From Aphis gossypii (taxonomy: Eukaryota; Arthropoda; Insecta; Hemiptera; Aphididae): DNA of 64,000 nt. The position numbers and the translations under genes were made by a program. Below the pieces are notes generated by a model. That model was not told the DNA's origin, ran no database searches, and saw nothing but the letters and a program-made list of their open reading frames with translations. This document shows, in pieces, positions 13,869-28,353 of the stretch (position 1 is the first letter of the stretch; each line of letters begins with the position of its first letter). The stretch is from positions 79,957,260 through 80,021,259 of the forward strand of contig NC_065530.1 of the NCBI RefSeq assembly GCF_020184175.1, given 5' to 3'.

Positions 13869-16800
13869 ATCTAATACTGATATGAATCGTATTAACATTT
13901 TCGATCGTGCAAAATAAGACTTACTCCACTTCCCCCTATCGCGGTGAACTGCACTGGCAGATGATGGGGTTTTATAAAGCGGCGTCTTATCGGATACAAC
14001 AATCGGCTTTAGAAAAAAAAAAAATAAAAATAAACTGCTTGCTTGGAAATTAGTAGGTACCCTATTATACGGTAGGAAAAGACACGGTCTTATCGCCATC
14101 GAGATTTTTTGTCGAAAAAACGGCGATCGGTTATAAAGCGTGGTGCACGAAAAATACGTAAACTAAAACCGTTCGGATTTGTTTGCGAAAATACGATGTG
14201 TCGAAAAAAATAGATAAACATATATTTTACCCCTAAACATAATCATCATAAGTGCTTGGTACTTTTATAGGTCTATTTGCAACTTGTCAAACTTATATCT
14301 TTTTTTTTCTAAACGCATTTACTACAACACATAGTAATAATAACGTAATATTATAGGTGTATCTATTGCTGCAATAGTTAAGATAATTCTTGAACTCGAG
14401 CTAATGCACTATAATTCATTATACGATTAGATTATTATTCGATTCCGTCGGTGTATACATACAAAACGTTATTATCACTAATAATAATAAAATCAAAAAT
14501 AAGAAGTTTTTCACGTGTTAAATTTACGTATTTAATAATCAATTTACGTAAAATATTTAGTTTAATAATGTTGTGCGAGTGTTCAGTAGTCGTATCTACA
14601 GTAATTATATCTAGTTAAAAACATAAACTAAATGTTGATGAATATTCATCGTTTTACTACTAAATATATTGATGTATACGCAATAAAGGATCTTTAACAT
14701 TTTGCCCCAGTTTTTAAAATAACGTAAAGAATAATAATATAGCACTCCGAGGAGTCATTCAATTATTTTCTTTATTTTCACGCCTTAACTGTGTGATGCT
14801 TGAGGAGCTAACGTGAATGGCAAAATTAGCGTAAAGCCATTTCTGTTCAGTCACTTTCACGCATCAAAGTACCTACGCTTTTTTTCCACTTCCCCAGAGG
14901 ATTTAATTTCCGGTGACTTTTTTTTACCGATTCGTGGATGACAATTTTTACTATAATAATAAATTACAAGATAATTTACGATAATATACGTGTTAGATTA
15001 TTGTATTTTAAATATAAGCTGCCCCGTTTGACAAAAAAGTCTACTATACATATTATGTTGTATTTTTTTGTACTAGTTAAATAAATTAATTTAATAAAAT
15101 TAGTAACCATATGTTTATATATGAGTGATATACCACTACACTTCTTCCTACTTCATGTGTTTAATAAAGGAGTCGTTTATTTTAATATTACATTGATACG
15201 TAACTAATTGTCATAAATATTAAATATTCACACCATGATGATCACTGACTGAATCGTTATGCTCACTCTTACTTCAGTTTTTGTGAACGGTAAAAGGGAT
15301 AAATATTAAATATTGTCCATTTTTTATGAGTTGAATCTTATTAATTCGTATAATTATAGTAGCTAAAAACTATAAAATACTTTTTTTACATAAAAATGTA
15401 TAAAATAAAATTAATATACAATATATCGAATTCATATTACAAAAATATATTTTTCAAAACATCTCAAATTCATTTTATTTTCATAGTTATGTTGTAACTA
15501 TTTTATGTGTCGAAAAAATATTAAAAAATATTCGACTGACAAGTTATAACATTTCAAAGTTTTGAAACTAAAACTATAATAGTATGTGTATTGTTATTTA
15601 TCTTGTTCGTAAAGTGAAAAGTTTTGAAGAAGTTAAGTGAAATTATCATGTATCTTTATTTAATATTAAATCACTGTACTGTTCTTATTAATATGTTAAC
15701 TGTAGTACTATTTAATTAAAATAAAAGACATAAAATATTATAGTAATATAATATCAAATTGGTTTAAAATAGAGTTAAAAATAACTGAATTAAAAATATA
15801 TATATATAGTTCTATAGTATTACAAGTGTAATACTATTTTTAGCAAAGATTTATTTAAATAAAACAGTTATTTAAAGAAAATTTATAATTTTAATAAAAC
15901 AATCAACAAACGAAAATTGTATGTTAAATAAAAATACGTTTCGTTAAAAATAAAGACAATTTTTATATTTTAAAAATCTATAACAGACAAAGAATATGTT
16001 TAATTTCAGTAAATAAATGTACAAAGACTCACTTAAAAATGAAACTAATTTCAATATTAAATAAATTTAAGTTCAAATAAAAATGATACAATTGAACTAA
16101 CTTAAGTTTAATAAAAAAATTAAATATTTTTTTTTTAATTCTATAGCATACAAAGATCTGTAATTCAATGATTATATTATTATTTTTATCTAAACAAAAC
16201 TTTGAGAATGCTTACTGTATCGGTAACGCGCCATTCATTCAACAGAACTAACAGAAAGTAAACAATTTAAAAGCTTAAAAGCTTCAATTCTTAATGTATT
16301 CATATCATGTGTCTACTTATTATTGTTTATTATTTCCTTCTAAGAACAATATGATATTATTCTGCATTTAGTTTTAAATATTAATAAATAAATTGTTTCT
16401 TCTTATTTTCTATATGTAACAGTATCAAATTATTTACAATATAAATTCATTTAAACTATGAATGTGACAGTAGACAAATAAATCAAGAATAATTCTCGTT
16501 CTTGCCTTTACCAAAATTTAGCATAACGTGGAAAATATTGTTTATAAAAATATGCATACAAAAATACTCCACAGTGCTTACTTGTATTGTTTTTAAAGCA
16601 AGAGAAAAAGGAAATAAATAAAAAAAAAACGATAATTTTTTTTTAATTCATCTAAATACAAATTATTTTTAATTAGATCAAAAGTAACTTTTTTATTGTT
16701 GTTAATATTATATTCATGTAAAACATTATTAGTATCTTATTATAAATATAGAGTGAGTTTATAACTCATCTAGAACATTTTTTATTTTATTATTATTGAT

Positions 16801-17870
16801 GTTCTTAATTTAAAAAAATACAGTTATAAAATTATTTTATTTTTAATTTTTAAATGATTTTTAAAACGAATAATAATAAAAAAAAATAGTCATAATATTA
16901 TTATTATTATTAAAAAATAAAAAAAAATAATAAAATACAAATCGGTTAAAACTTTAAAAATTAAAAACAATTTTCATTGATATCATATCAGTTTAAAGTG
17001 GCATTAATTAACATTTTATTATTAAAAGCCCTTGTAGGTACCTACAAATTATTTAAACACGACTGGAATTAATAAAATAAAATATCAAAATGACAATAAA
17101 TAATATCATAGTTATTTCAAAAACAGAAACGAAATCAATTTTATTTTATGACTAACTCTAAAAATGTATTTAAAAACTTATAATCATACTAGTTGTTTTT
17201 ATGAAGCTTCATAATTACGATAAAGAATACAAAATATATGAATTTCTTTAGTAAACATTTTGTCAAGAGAATATAAATCATTATATTCAGTTAAACTATT
17301 TATCAATGAAAATTGTCAAGAAATTTGTAAAACTATTTAAAACAAAGTTCATTGAAGATATATGACAGTTTTAAATGTTGTGATATATCCTTAAAAAGTA
17401 GGACAAACATTTATGCTCATATTTTTGTTACAGATTCAAAAATAAACAAGTATAATATATATATACTAGTGTAAAATAATATCATTACTTATAATAATTC
17501 ATATTTAATAGCACTCGTGTGTCGTAACTTGTAAATTATACGTCAAATTAAACCACGAGTACCTACAAAAAAAAAAAAAATTCAAAATTACACCACACCT
17601 ACCATATATAGGTCGATACAATGATGCAATGTTTCAATTCGGTGATAAAAATACATTTGAAATGGTAATAGCAATAATAAATACGTTGTATTTTGTTTTA
17701 TTTCAACCGCGGTCACATCATTATACTTTCTAATCAAATTGAACATTGCATCAAGTATACTGCAGTATACACAATATTTCATTAAAATTTGTAATAATTT
17801 TTATTGGTCCCATATGACGTCTAAATACGTGTAACCTTTTTTTTTTTTACACAAAAACGGAACACAATAT
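13868..17870. other. AT-rich spacer or intron, no gene seen
   Basis: Long A/T runs, a palindrome GTAGGTACCTAC at about 17035 and no open frame worth calling. A slightly GC-richer patch at about 14740-14930 has no recognisable content. Confidence -1.
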
Positions 17871-18140
17871 ATAGTTCGATCGCAGTCGCATCGCATTCGT
17901 CGGGTAACGTTTCATGTATATTACATCAGTTTGCAGTGTAATGCGCACATACAGCTGATGGTGGTCGTTTTGCGTTTCACCTGACAAGATTTCTCATTCG
18001 GCCGCTCGCACCGCAGCCCGAAACTTTTACTCTCGGTCTCATCGACTTTTTAGTTGCCGCCAGAAAGTTGTGTGCGGCCGTCTTCAAAGTTGTTTTCGTA
18101 CTCTGCCGCCGCCACTGCTTTAAATTTCCAACGTACAGAC
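17871..18140. promoter_or_regulatory. CpG-richer island, possible promoter or 5' untranslated exon
   Basis: About 270 bases of elevated GC (GATCGCAGTCGCATCGCATTCG, GGCCGCTCGCACCGCAGCCCG and TGCCGCCGCCACTGC in parts) interrupt AT-rich spacer. There is no convincing open frame. It is positioned 15 kb upstream of the receptor exon, so it could be an alternative promoter; nothing in the sequence settles the strand. Confidence -1.
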
Positions 18141-21100
18141 TGCTGCCACTATTTTATACAATGTAATATATAATATAACGACAACAATGAAACGAGTAAA
18201 ACGACTGACGATTCGGGCGTTTCAACCCCATCAGTATACCGTACGATAATATAATATATGTGTGTGTGCGCGTGTGGGTGTGTGGGTATACACACAAAGG
18301 CGTAGGAGTTTTCTCAAAGTATATAATACAATAATATGTATTGTTAAAATAATAATCTCTAAATCTTTTTTTCTGTTAAATTGTTCCATTTATGTAGAGA
18401 ACTGTGTGAGAAATACTTCTGCGGTTTCCACCTCTCAATCCGACACACACACGATAAATCTTAAGAAGTGCCACACCTGCGGCATGTATTGTTTCCATCT
18501 TATACAAAAGTACAATCAAATGTGCGTTTAGTACAACCAATTTTATTTTGTTAGCTATAGATTAGATTGCCTGAGATATACCGTTGAGTTAAAATAATTA
18601 TCTACAGAGTATCTCGTCGATTTTTATTTTTGCTTAAAACTTTTTACTGGTTTATGAAAATGTGAAATTTTAGTAGAGACGACTCTCGGTAACTCAAGAT
18701 TCGAGGGAAGGAGAAGGGAGCAAAATAAAATTCACCCTACTACAATTTTTGAATTATCAAAATTTAATAAAATATATTATATTACTAATATATTATATTG
18801 TTATACCAAAATATGTATAAAAATAGTTTATAATAAATAAATAAAAATAAAAAAAAATCAAATTATTATTATTATTACATTTAAAGTAATATATAGTAGG
18901 TATATGATAATATAATATATAATATATATTGTGTAGCTTACAAAAATATCTTAATTTACATTTATATTACATATCTATTTATGGAAATGTGAATATTTGT
19001 ATAATAATCCAATAGTAATGATTTTACTTATTTAAAATATCGTGTTTTCATTGACTCACAAATCAAAAGTGATCTTAATTTTCCTGTGCCCGACATATTA
19101 GCTCCTAACAAAAATGGTAACTTTTTCTTTGCTATGTTTTCCACTTGAACAAGATTGGTCTATAAGTACAAATTTTTTTCAGATAAATATTTAAAAAATA
19201 ATCTTATTTTGTCCAAATTAAAAATATCATCTGGTAAACAATTTTTATAACATTTGGTAAATTATTAATTCCAAAGACATATTTTTGTACGTCTACAACA
19301 TCACTTTCACCTATCAATGAAAGCCTGCAATTTCCTAAACAAATCCTTACATTTAAGTTTGATAAAATAAATCAAATTACTATAAAATTAAAGATATAAC
19401 AAATTGGTTCAACCATATGAACATTTTAAATATACTTTTGTTTAATGTCATCTTAAATACATCATGTATCCTTCTATTATCAATTAAAATTACCATTATC
19501 GTCAAATTTCAAACATTAGTCATTATAAGCCAAGCTCAAATTTTAAAATATTTATTCATATCATTTAAAAATAATAATTAAAACTCAGGCTAATTATTTA
19601 GTATAAAGATAATGTATGTAGAAACCAAGTTCATACACTTATCATGTAGGTAAGTTTCGGTTTTCAGGTACTTCGAATTACAAATCATTTTTTATACCTT
19701 AGAAAAAGTTTTATCTTTTGATTTACAAATGAAAATGCACAAGATGCTATGGAAAATAATATACTAAATCCATTAAATAATTCCGATAGTACTCTCTCGG
19801 AACTTTAATACATTCCTGATTGTATGTCATGTTATAGCATAGCAAATTGTAACAATCCTATTTTATTATATTATATTAGTATATAATTATACTATGAGTT
19901 TCATATCGACTTTCCGAACACCCATAACGATAATTTCCTGTACGGCTTAAGTACGCAATATGTTATATTACATGTCAATAATAATAAATTTAATAACGTA
20001 CTTCATGTTATTATTACATAATCGTAGTACGCTTAATGCATTTAATGTATAATGTGAACAAAAAAAAAAATCAATTAATAACAATTAGCAGCGTTTGTTT
20101 AATTTTTATTATTAGACCATGTGAGTTGGTATAATACATTATTGTAATAATTTTAATAATAAATCAACCATAGGGTTGGGATAAAGACACTAAAAATGCA
20201 ATTGCGATTGCCCGCCGGCAATTAAATTGTGCGTACGTTTTTAAACAATCATTTACCAAAACAATATTGTTTTATATATTATTGTTATTTTTATTATCAT
20301 AATAAAGTGTCTATGTGTATGTTCGAGTAAAAGAGGCGTATTTTTGGAAAACGTTTGCATATTCGTATATGTACCCATATAAGTATATATTATATTATAC
20401 ATATACCGTACATGGGGTGGTGGCTTGCTCATCGCGAAATAGCATTTTAGCAATTTGAGCATATTACGCTTATATAATACAATAATATTATATGAATATA
20501 TTATGGCAATATTTTTTATAAAGGCAAGAGTTTAAGTATATTTTGAACGGCGTAAGTTTTAGATCGCGCTAAATGTTGTTGGCCCACGTGTTTTTACGAC
20601 ATTTTGTTACAAACTTTTTTCATGAAATAAAATTTTAAATCGTTTGAGATTTACTATATATATATATATATGTATATGTATACTTGGAACTTTTTGTCTT
20701 CGCTGTATAGCTGTTTCGTAAATAAATGCGTTAAATGTAAACTATTTTATTCACGTCGCCACCGGATAAAATACACGGATAACCGTAAAAATATAAAATA
20801 TTATATGACATTTGCATTATCTGCATAAGTTAATATAATAAAAACCTCAAACATAATGTGGGAATTAAATCAGGGTAAAAGGTATTTAACTGTATAGGTA
20901 GGTATTATGATTATTGGACTGTATTAGATGCATGCGTGAAAAATTATCATTAATGTGATAAAACCACGTTATAATGTAGTGTTTGTATTAAATAAAACTT
21001 GCATTGGGATTTATTAACTTAACTAAAATATCAAATAGTTTCTATTAATATAATATATAATGTTAATTACACTTTTCATACTTAAATAATCTTAATTAAC

Positions 21101-22085
21101 CTACCTATTCATAAACGAATACTCTAAGTCTACAGAAAAATTATATTATGTTTATTTCCAATAACTATTATTTTTTATTATTAATAGCTTCACAATTCAA
21201 ATTATTAGCTTACAAAAATAATAATTATACTACCTACGTCATATGAGTCAAATACATTGTTTTTTTCTATATTGAATTAATGTGTTTGAAAAATAGAATG
21301 ATTTTATTGCTATTGCCATTAGCTCCATAATGCCTGGAATTTCAAGGCTTCTTGGTTTCCTATGATTTCGATAATAAGAAATAAAAAAAACCGAATTATA
21401 AAACAAATTTTGTATTATAATAAAAAGGAAAATAAATATTAGTTCTATTATTTTAAAAAGTAGTTTTCAACGGTTGCCATTTAAAAGTAAGTAAGGTATA
21501 TTATAGCATGTATGTTGCATTGTTTTGAGTAATGTCATTACTTGTCACAACTGAGTAGGATTTGTCATGTGTTTATGTATTAAAAATGTGTTGGTTGGCT
21601 ATTCAGCCAAGTATTGAGATGTCAGGCTGCTGTTGGAAGTGGTGACGGTATAGGTATAAGTTTTTGGAGACGGGAGTAATTACCGTTCATTGTTTTCAGT
21701 TTACAATTGAGAATATTATTATTATTATTATTCTTTGTGAGTATAGTTTTGATTAGATATTTGGTTTTTAATTATGATAATGGGTAATGCATTTTGTTCC
21801 AATTTTGAAGTATTGATATCTGGCTTAATAAGTTTATCTTATTTAAGTCCAAAAATCATCATGCACGACTGTACTTTAGGAAATGCTAAATTTGCTAAAT
21901 ATTGTTCAAATTTGTTGAATTTCTGTTCTTTGGAAAAATGGCGAAATTCGTTCAAAGAAACTTCAAGTCATTAAACTGTTTAAAAAAAGGCATTGATAAA
22001 TATAACATTCGATAAATTTGGTAGGTATGCTAATTTGAACATTTCCCGAGAGTAACAATTATGCGTGAGCACTGGACGACGAAAA
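18141..22085. other. AT-rich spacer or intron, no gene seen
   Basis: Includes a G/T-rich tract at about 18258-18295 and several short AT-rich frames (18262-18531 plus, 20253-20462 minus) without protein character. Confidence -1.
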
Positions 22086-22362
22086 CTGAACATACATTTT
22101 TTATTCTTGAGCAGAATATTTATTGGAGTATTTGATTAATAATAATAAAAATTTCGTCAAGCAGCTTATGAGTTAAAACGTATGAGTATTTATTGGTTAG
22201 TTAAGCGGAGTTGAGTATTACGGTATCCTCGTGAATACCCCACAAACTATTAGCCAACAAAATACTTATCTCATAAACTACCCGTTCAAAATTCGATTTG
22301 TGTCAAAATAGTACGAAAAATATTCTGCTTCAGAAAATTAAATTAAAAATGTATATTGTCAT
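22086..22362. mobile_element. Fold-back (MITE-like) element candidate
   Basis: An imperfect inverted repeat spans about 277 bases. The left arm carries ACATACATTTTTTATT, then GAGCAGAATATTTA, then GCTTATGAG...GTATTTATTGG. The right arm read in reverse complement carries ATATACATTTTTAATT, GAAGCAGAATATTTTT and GTTTATGAG...GTATTTTGTTGG. There is no ORF. It resembles a degenerate non-autonomous DNA transposon. Confidence -1.
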
Positions 22363-25300
22363 TCAAAAAAGTAAAAACTTAAATCATTTTGATGTTAAAA
22401 AATATTAAAAATATAATATATTTAAAAAAAAAAAACATTATATTATTTTATTTTGACTTAGATCTATCTAAGAAAAATACTTTTGAAAATGTTGATATAT
22501 TTTGAAACAATCAGTGTTTTTTGATAAAAGAATCACTCTGTATATAATATATTATTGAAGTTAATTATAATTTAATTTTTAGTGTACCACAATGTATACA
22601 TATAATTATATTTTATGTAACAACATTATCTTATAAACTTAAAAACAATTACTGTAATACAAAGTTTAAACAATATCTAAAATATACAAATATTTAAAGT
22701 TCATTATAAATGTATACGCAATACGCATGTATATGATAGCACTTGTTCAAGTTTTAGTAAAGTAATTCTTACTTTTATTGTTCGTCGTATTTTTACAAAG
22801 GTAGGTATAATGCAAAATAAAAATTGTACTTAGTTACCAATGAGAAAAATTAAAAATAAATGACGTTCTTTAGTAGATACTTAATAATTTTGGATTTTGT
22901 GTGGAACGATAAATGTTTTTATTTAACAATGTTGTTTCTTTTTTTTTTATGTGCTTTTGTTTGTGTAGTGTTATAGTTGAAAAAATGGTTTGATTATGCA
23001 TTTTGAGTGTGATTTTGGATAGCATAATATACTAAATTTGATCTAGTTTTTACATTAAATATGAAAAAAATTCCTAGTATTTTTCTAAATAATCAGGAAA
23101 ACAAATAAAAAATTTAGAAAAAACAAGAATTTTTATACAAAATCAATTTGAAAAATAAAGATTTTATATCTTTTAGTGTAACTTTAAAATAAATAACTTT
23201 AGATACTTTAAATTTCTACAGAATTTTCATGTAATTTACTAAGCATAGAATAATTTTCAAAATATTTTATCTCTTTTCAAATTATTTAAACATTTGAAAT
23301 TTTTCATTTCAGTTTTTTTTTTTTACAAATTTTGATAAAAAAAAAGTTATCTCTTATTAAAAATGTTTGATTATTAAATATATTAAAATTTAATTAGAGG
23401 TTCTTCGTGAGTTTTTTTTTTATTTACATACTTGAAAATATACAAAAATAATGAGCACCTAGATCCTAGATCATAGATTATAATTTGATATTTTTTTCAA
23501 ACATTGTAACAACTTACTAATAAGATATGAAGATATAAATGTCACTTAATTACAATTAAAACATAGAAGACGTTCTTCTTTTTCAACTAAAGTCTAAAAT
23601 AATTTAATTTTCTAATATAATACCTACATAAGTTTGATTATATAATTATATAATCATGATTGACCTTTTCTAAGTATTATAATAGCATTACATTGTATGC
23701 AAAAATATAAACTTAATTATAAAATGTATAGCCTTACGTCATTTTTAATTTATTATAATAAAAATATATATATTTTTTTTTTTTACTATGAAAAAGTTCT
23801 TTTATTCTTACCGATTAATTTTTATACACAATAAGAATAATTGTAAGATTGTCAGATTATGCATTGAGTGCAGTTATACCGTGTTAGAACCTATGTAAAT
23901 AACTATTTTATTTTTAAAAATTATATTTTTTAATTTTTAAACTAAACTTATTCTACGTTATTTCAATACACGGTAAATGTAAAAGGCCTAATTTATGCTA
24001 TCCCGGTTATACTGTTAGGCTTGTTCAATACATCGAGATACTTGTTTACTATAGAGAAGTGAAATCAGTCAAACGGTATGGAAAACAGCGCATATCTACT
24101 TATAGTTTCTATATAGACAATATTACAAACGCAAAAACAGAAAATTACAAACTTACTATAGGATGTCATTTTTCAAAACTTGATTTAATTAATCATCACT
24201 TGCAGCACCAATGTAAAGAGCATTACTACTTTTTAATTTATATCAACTAAAGGTCGTGTATATTTTAGTTGTAATAAATAAAACGCAAGACTTTCTAATT
24301 AATAACCCATCTAATAATTTATTTACCTATTGTTTTTTTTACGATTGCATACAAATTATTAATAATTTTTCACATTTAAAATAATATTTTATACTTAATG
24401 TATTCACTTCGTTGGCTTGGAACATGATAATTACTTGTTTACTTAAATAAAATATCAAATGTCCAAATAATTTTTATAATAAAAGTATATATACGACAGC
24501 ACAATGTATTAAAGTTGCTTTAAAAATAGAATTTTCTGTCTTAATACATAATGTAGATATTCTCGAAGAATTTAATATGTATTAAATAATTCTATATAAT
24601 TAGTATAGTAAACTATAATATTTATATGAATATATGTAGTAGCAAGCTTTGAAAATATCATTATTAGTACTATTATTTTTATTATTATTTTTGTTATTAT
24701 TATTATTTTTAAATTTCTTTAATAATTTTCATAAAATTTCGATTTATCTCCTTAAATAATAAATTTAAATGAGCACAAATAATTTATTCTTAAAAGTATT
24801 AAAAGTTTTAATAATGCATTAATGGACCACAAATGTTCAGGCAACCCTTCTTCATTTCACTTCATTTGTTTAAGTAAATAAAATAATATTATGTATTGAT
24901 TGTTAAATATTCAATATTATAAGAAATTGATTCCGATTACAAAAATAAAAGTATATGTTGTCATCATAAAAGTTAAAACTTTAACATATATTATAATAAA
25001 TATAGTGTTTAATAGGTAAAACGATCTAATTTGTCTGTAAATAATGTAAGGTTGTAAAAAAATATATCAAACTATAAAAGACGTTTTCATTTAAAAATCA
25101 TAAAAATAAGCTAAGACAAAAGAGCGTTTCCTATCAAACGGATCACTTCATATGTAATAGATTTTATTGTACATATATTAGTGTCGGAAATATGAAATAT
25201 AACAATTTAACAAACCCTTGAACCTTCAAGTTATATTATAAAACGCCTAGACCCGTAATTAGGTAAAATTGTTTATGAAACGTTCAGTAAAACATATAAT

Positions 25301-28300
25301 TTTATAAAACTCCGTATATTTTATAATTCAAAATCGAATGATGACTGTCCGACGTCAATACGGACGACTCGCTCACAGTCATTGTGTGTATTGCCATTGA
25401 TTATAAATACTTAGTATTCATAATAATCAATGGTATTATATAATATGTATACTATTTATGCTGTTCCCTTATTGCTTTGTACATTTTTAATTAGTATAAG
25501 TGCAATAATTTTCGACTGTAAACCCTATGCACATAACAACGGTCAACGAAGACGACGACATTAATTACTATTATGACGTACATTATAATATTATGTATAG
25601 ATGCATTCTAGTAAGGGGCCAAACGATCATTTTCGACATACCGTGCCAGGCCGTTATTACTTGCAATAATGTAACACAGGTGTAACCAAATTGCCCACAC
25701 TGAAGGTGGTATTACCTAAAGTATTATAATACTACATTATAACCAGAACTGGTCGTATTAAAAGTTTTACACGTACGGTAAGTGTACACTTTCGCGTGGT
25801 CGGAGCAAATGTACGATGATGCGGTTTTTTTTTTTGTTTTGTTTTGTTTCTCTCACAACAATGTGGAAAGGAAATAAATAACAGACAGCTATCTATCGTA
25901 AACGTAATGCTTTCCACTAAAATCTTATTATTATTCAACGGCTACAGAGTTCGGAGACTTCTCGTTATCGTCATCCTAGGAAGAACCATTACTTTTTCTC
26001 TTGTCATTGAGTATAAATGGTAGAATCACATTAAACACTACGTATTTTTTACTTTAAAACAAGAATAATATATAAACCTGCATAAAATATAAAAAAATGA
26101 AAACGGATGAGATTTTCCAGAAAGCATAAGCTGCATCACTGATGTAATGGTATTATTCGTTATACCGATTATTCTCCAGCAAATTCTAAATTCCCAAAAA
26201 GTCAAGAAAATATCATACCACACCAATTTCTCGAAAAAATAAAACGTGATCAATAATTTGACCAAAATGGATCAGAATATTTTAACAAGTGTTTTTTCTA
26301 TTGTATTATTTTATAATCATTATACTATATTGATTTATAAATTAATGTTGTCACCCACCAACTATGATTAATATTGTAGACATTTACTTAAACGTAGTAT
26401 ATTAGTGCAGTATGTGTGTGTGTAAAGTTTGGAAACTCTAAATTTGTATTGGGATCATAATATTATATGATAATATACAACGATTAAAGATAACAATAAC
26501 CGTTAAGTCTTGGTAGTATGTATTCAATTAATCTTTAATGGTTGCATATGTGTGATCTTCATAACAAATTGAGAGTTTCAAAACTTATTAGAGAATACGC
26601 GTTACGCACTAATACTAATTCACATATATTATAATATTATAAATGTATCATTATTATACATAATACATAATATATTACCTTAATAAGTAACTATGTTCCA
26701 TAAACTTAAATTCAACTAACAACTAAATAATACTGAACATTTAAAATTTACAAAATATAGTATAAATCATTTAAACTTATTACGATTAAAACTCGACAAG
26801 CAATATTTATATGAATGAGAAATTATTGGGCTGTGAGATTTGAGTTATATGTAATTGAATATAGAAAAAATTCATATTTGTAATAGATAGGTATTTTTTT
26901 TACTATTTAAAATGCAACAAAAGAAAAAAAAACTATTCAAAATTAACTCTGATCATATTACCTATTATAAAACCTATACCTAATAAATTGTTACTTAAAT
27001 ATATGTATATTTATCGCTCATAATTTAATAAAAGAATAAAGAAATCACTCAATATACAACATTATCAACAATTAATAATTAATATTATACTATTTGGGCT
27101 ATGTAGTATTGTAGTATATCATAACACTAATGTAATTTTAAACGGTTGATAGAAATTTTGGGGACTTTAAGTAAGTACCTAGCTTTATTCAATATAGATA
27201 TTTGAATAGTTATAAGATATAATAAGATGTAATCATAAAAAATGGCTTTAAAGTTTTAAATAAAATTATTAGAATTTTAATATAAATTAAAATTTAAATA
27301 GAATTTTCATTATAAATTCCTAGTATTATTTTATATTTTACCAGGTGGCCAATAAACACAAACCATTTTCATAATTATATTTAACAACCAAATGATTTAT
27401 ATTAAAATTATTAAAGTTAATTATTAAAATAAATTATCATTTTAAAAAACTATTTTATTTACAAGAGCTTTGTAATAAAAAAATTAAATAATAAAGTATT
27501 TAGGTTGTTTAAAAATTAATTAATTTAAACATTAATCGACTTAAATATTATATTAAATTATGTTTTTCATTATAATTTTTAATATTATTGTTTTTGTTTT
27601 TGAACGAAAGCGTTATTGACCGATTATATTTAATTATGTTTTTTATGTACCTTACTATTTAAATAACCTCAGAACCTTAGATACTTTATTCTAGTGCATA
27701 AACGCGCATTGTATTTAACTTTTAAAATATGATACTCGTATATATTTTATATAATAGTGGAACTTCATTATGTGACAATAATATTTGCGTATTTTTATTA
27801 TATTAACTATGTTTTTTATTGATACAAAAATTAAATTTATTTATTTATTAGTATGTAATTAAACTTTGATACTTTGCCTAGTATTTTATGAAAATAAATA
27901 ATAATAATAATTATACATAAAAAAAAGATTTATTCATTTTAATACATCCGGTATAATTTTAAATACCAAATTATTAAAGTTAACACCAAATTATGTCAAT
28001 TATTTTAATATACATATATGTTAGATGTATTTCACCTTCACGTGGTGAAATCATTTATTTCACAAGCTGAATATCCAGATAGTGAATTTTAACGAAAATA
28101 CATTATATGGACGTCCATTTCACGAAATAGTTAATATATCTATAATATATGCTAATTATTATAAAAATATAATATTTTTTTTTAATGTTATTTAGTAATT
28201 AATTATATTATAACATGATTAACTTTCATTGTCTATATTGTTTTATGACAAAAATATAAAAATAGTGAACAAGTTATATTATATTTTAGAAATAACAGTG

Positions 28301-28353
28301 TTACCTATTGAGCATGATATAAGACTTACATACCTACCTACTTGATTCACAAG
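22363..28353. other. AT-rich spacer or intron, no gene seen
   Basis: Homopolymers, short frames only (24059-24250 plus, 26038-26265 minus). A mildly GC-richer patch at about 25600-25980 has no recognisable content. Confidence -1.
28029..28051. repeat. Short hairpin ATTTCACC/GGTGAAAT
   Basis: An eight-base perfect stem with a seven-base loop. TTTCAC recurs shortly after (about 28058 and 28118). Function unknown. Confidence -1.

Noticed and set aside
13653..14099. 148-codon minus-strand and 105-codon plus-strand frames across the TG repeat
   Set aside because: Much of each frame is the microsatellite itself (HT or CV repeats). No protein-like sequence lies on either side.
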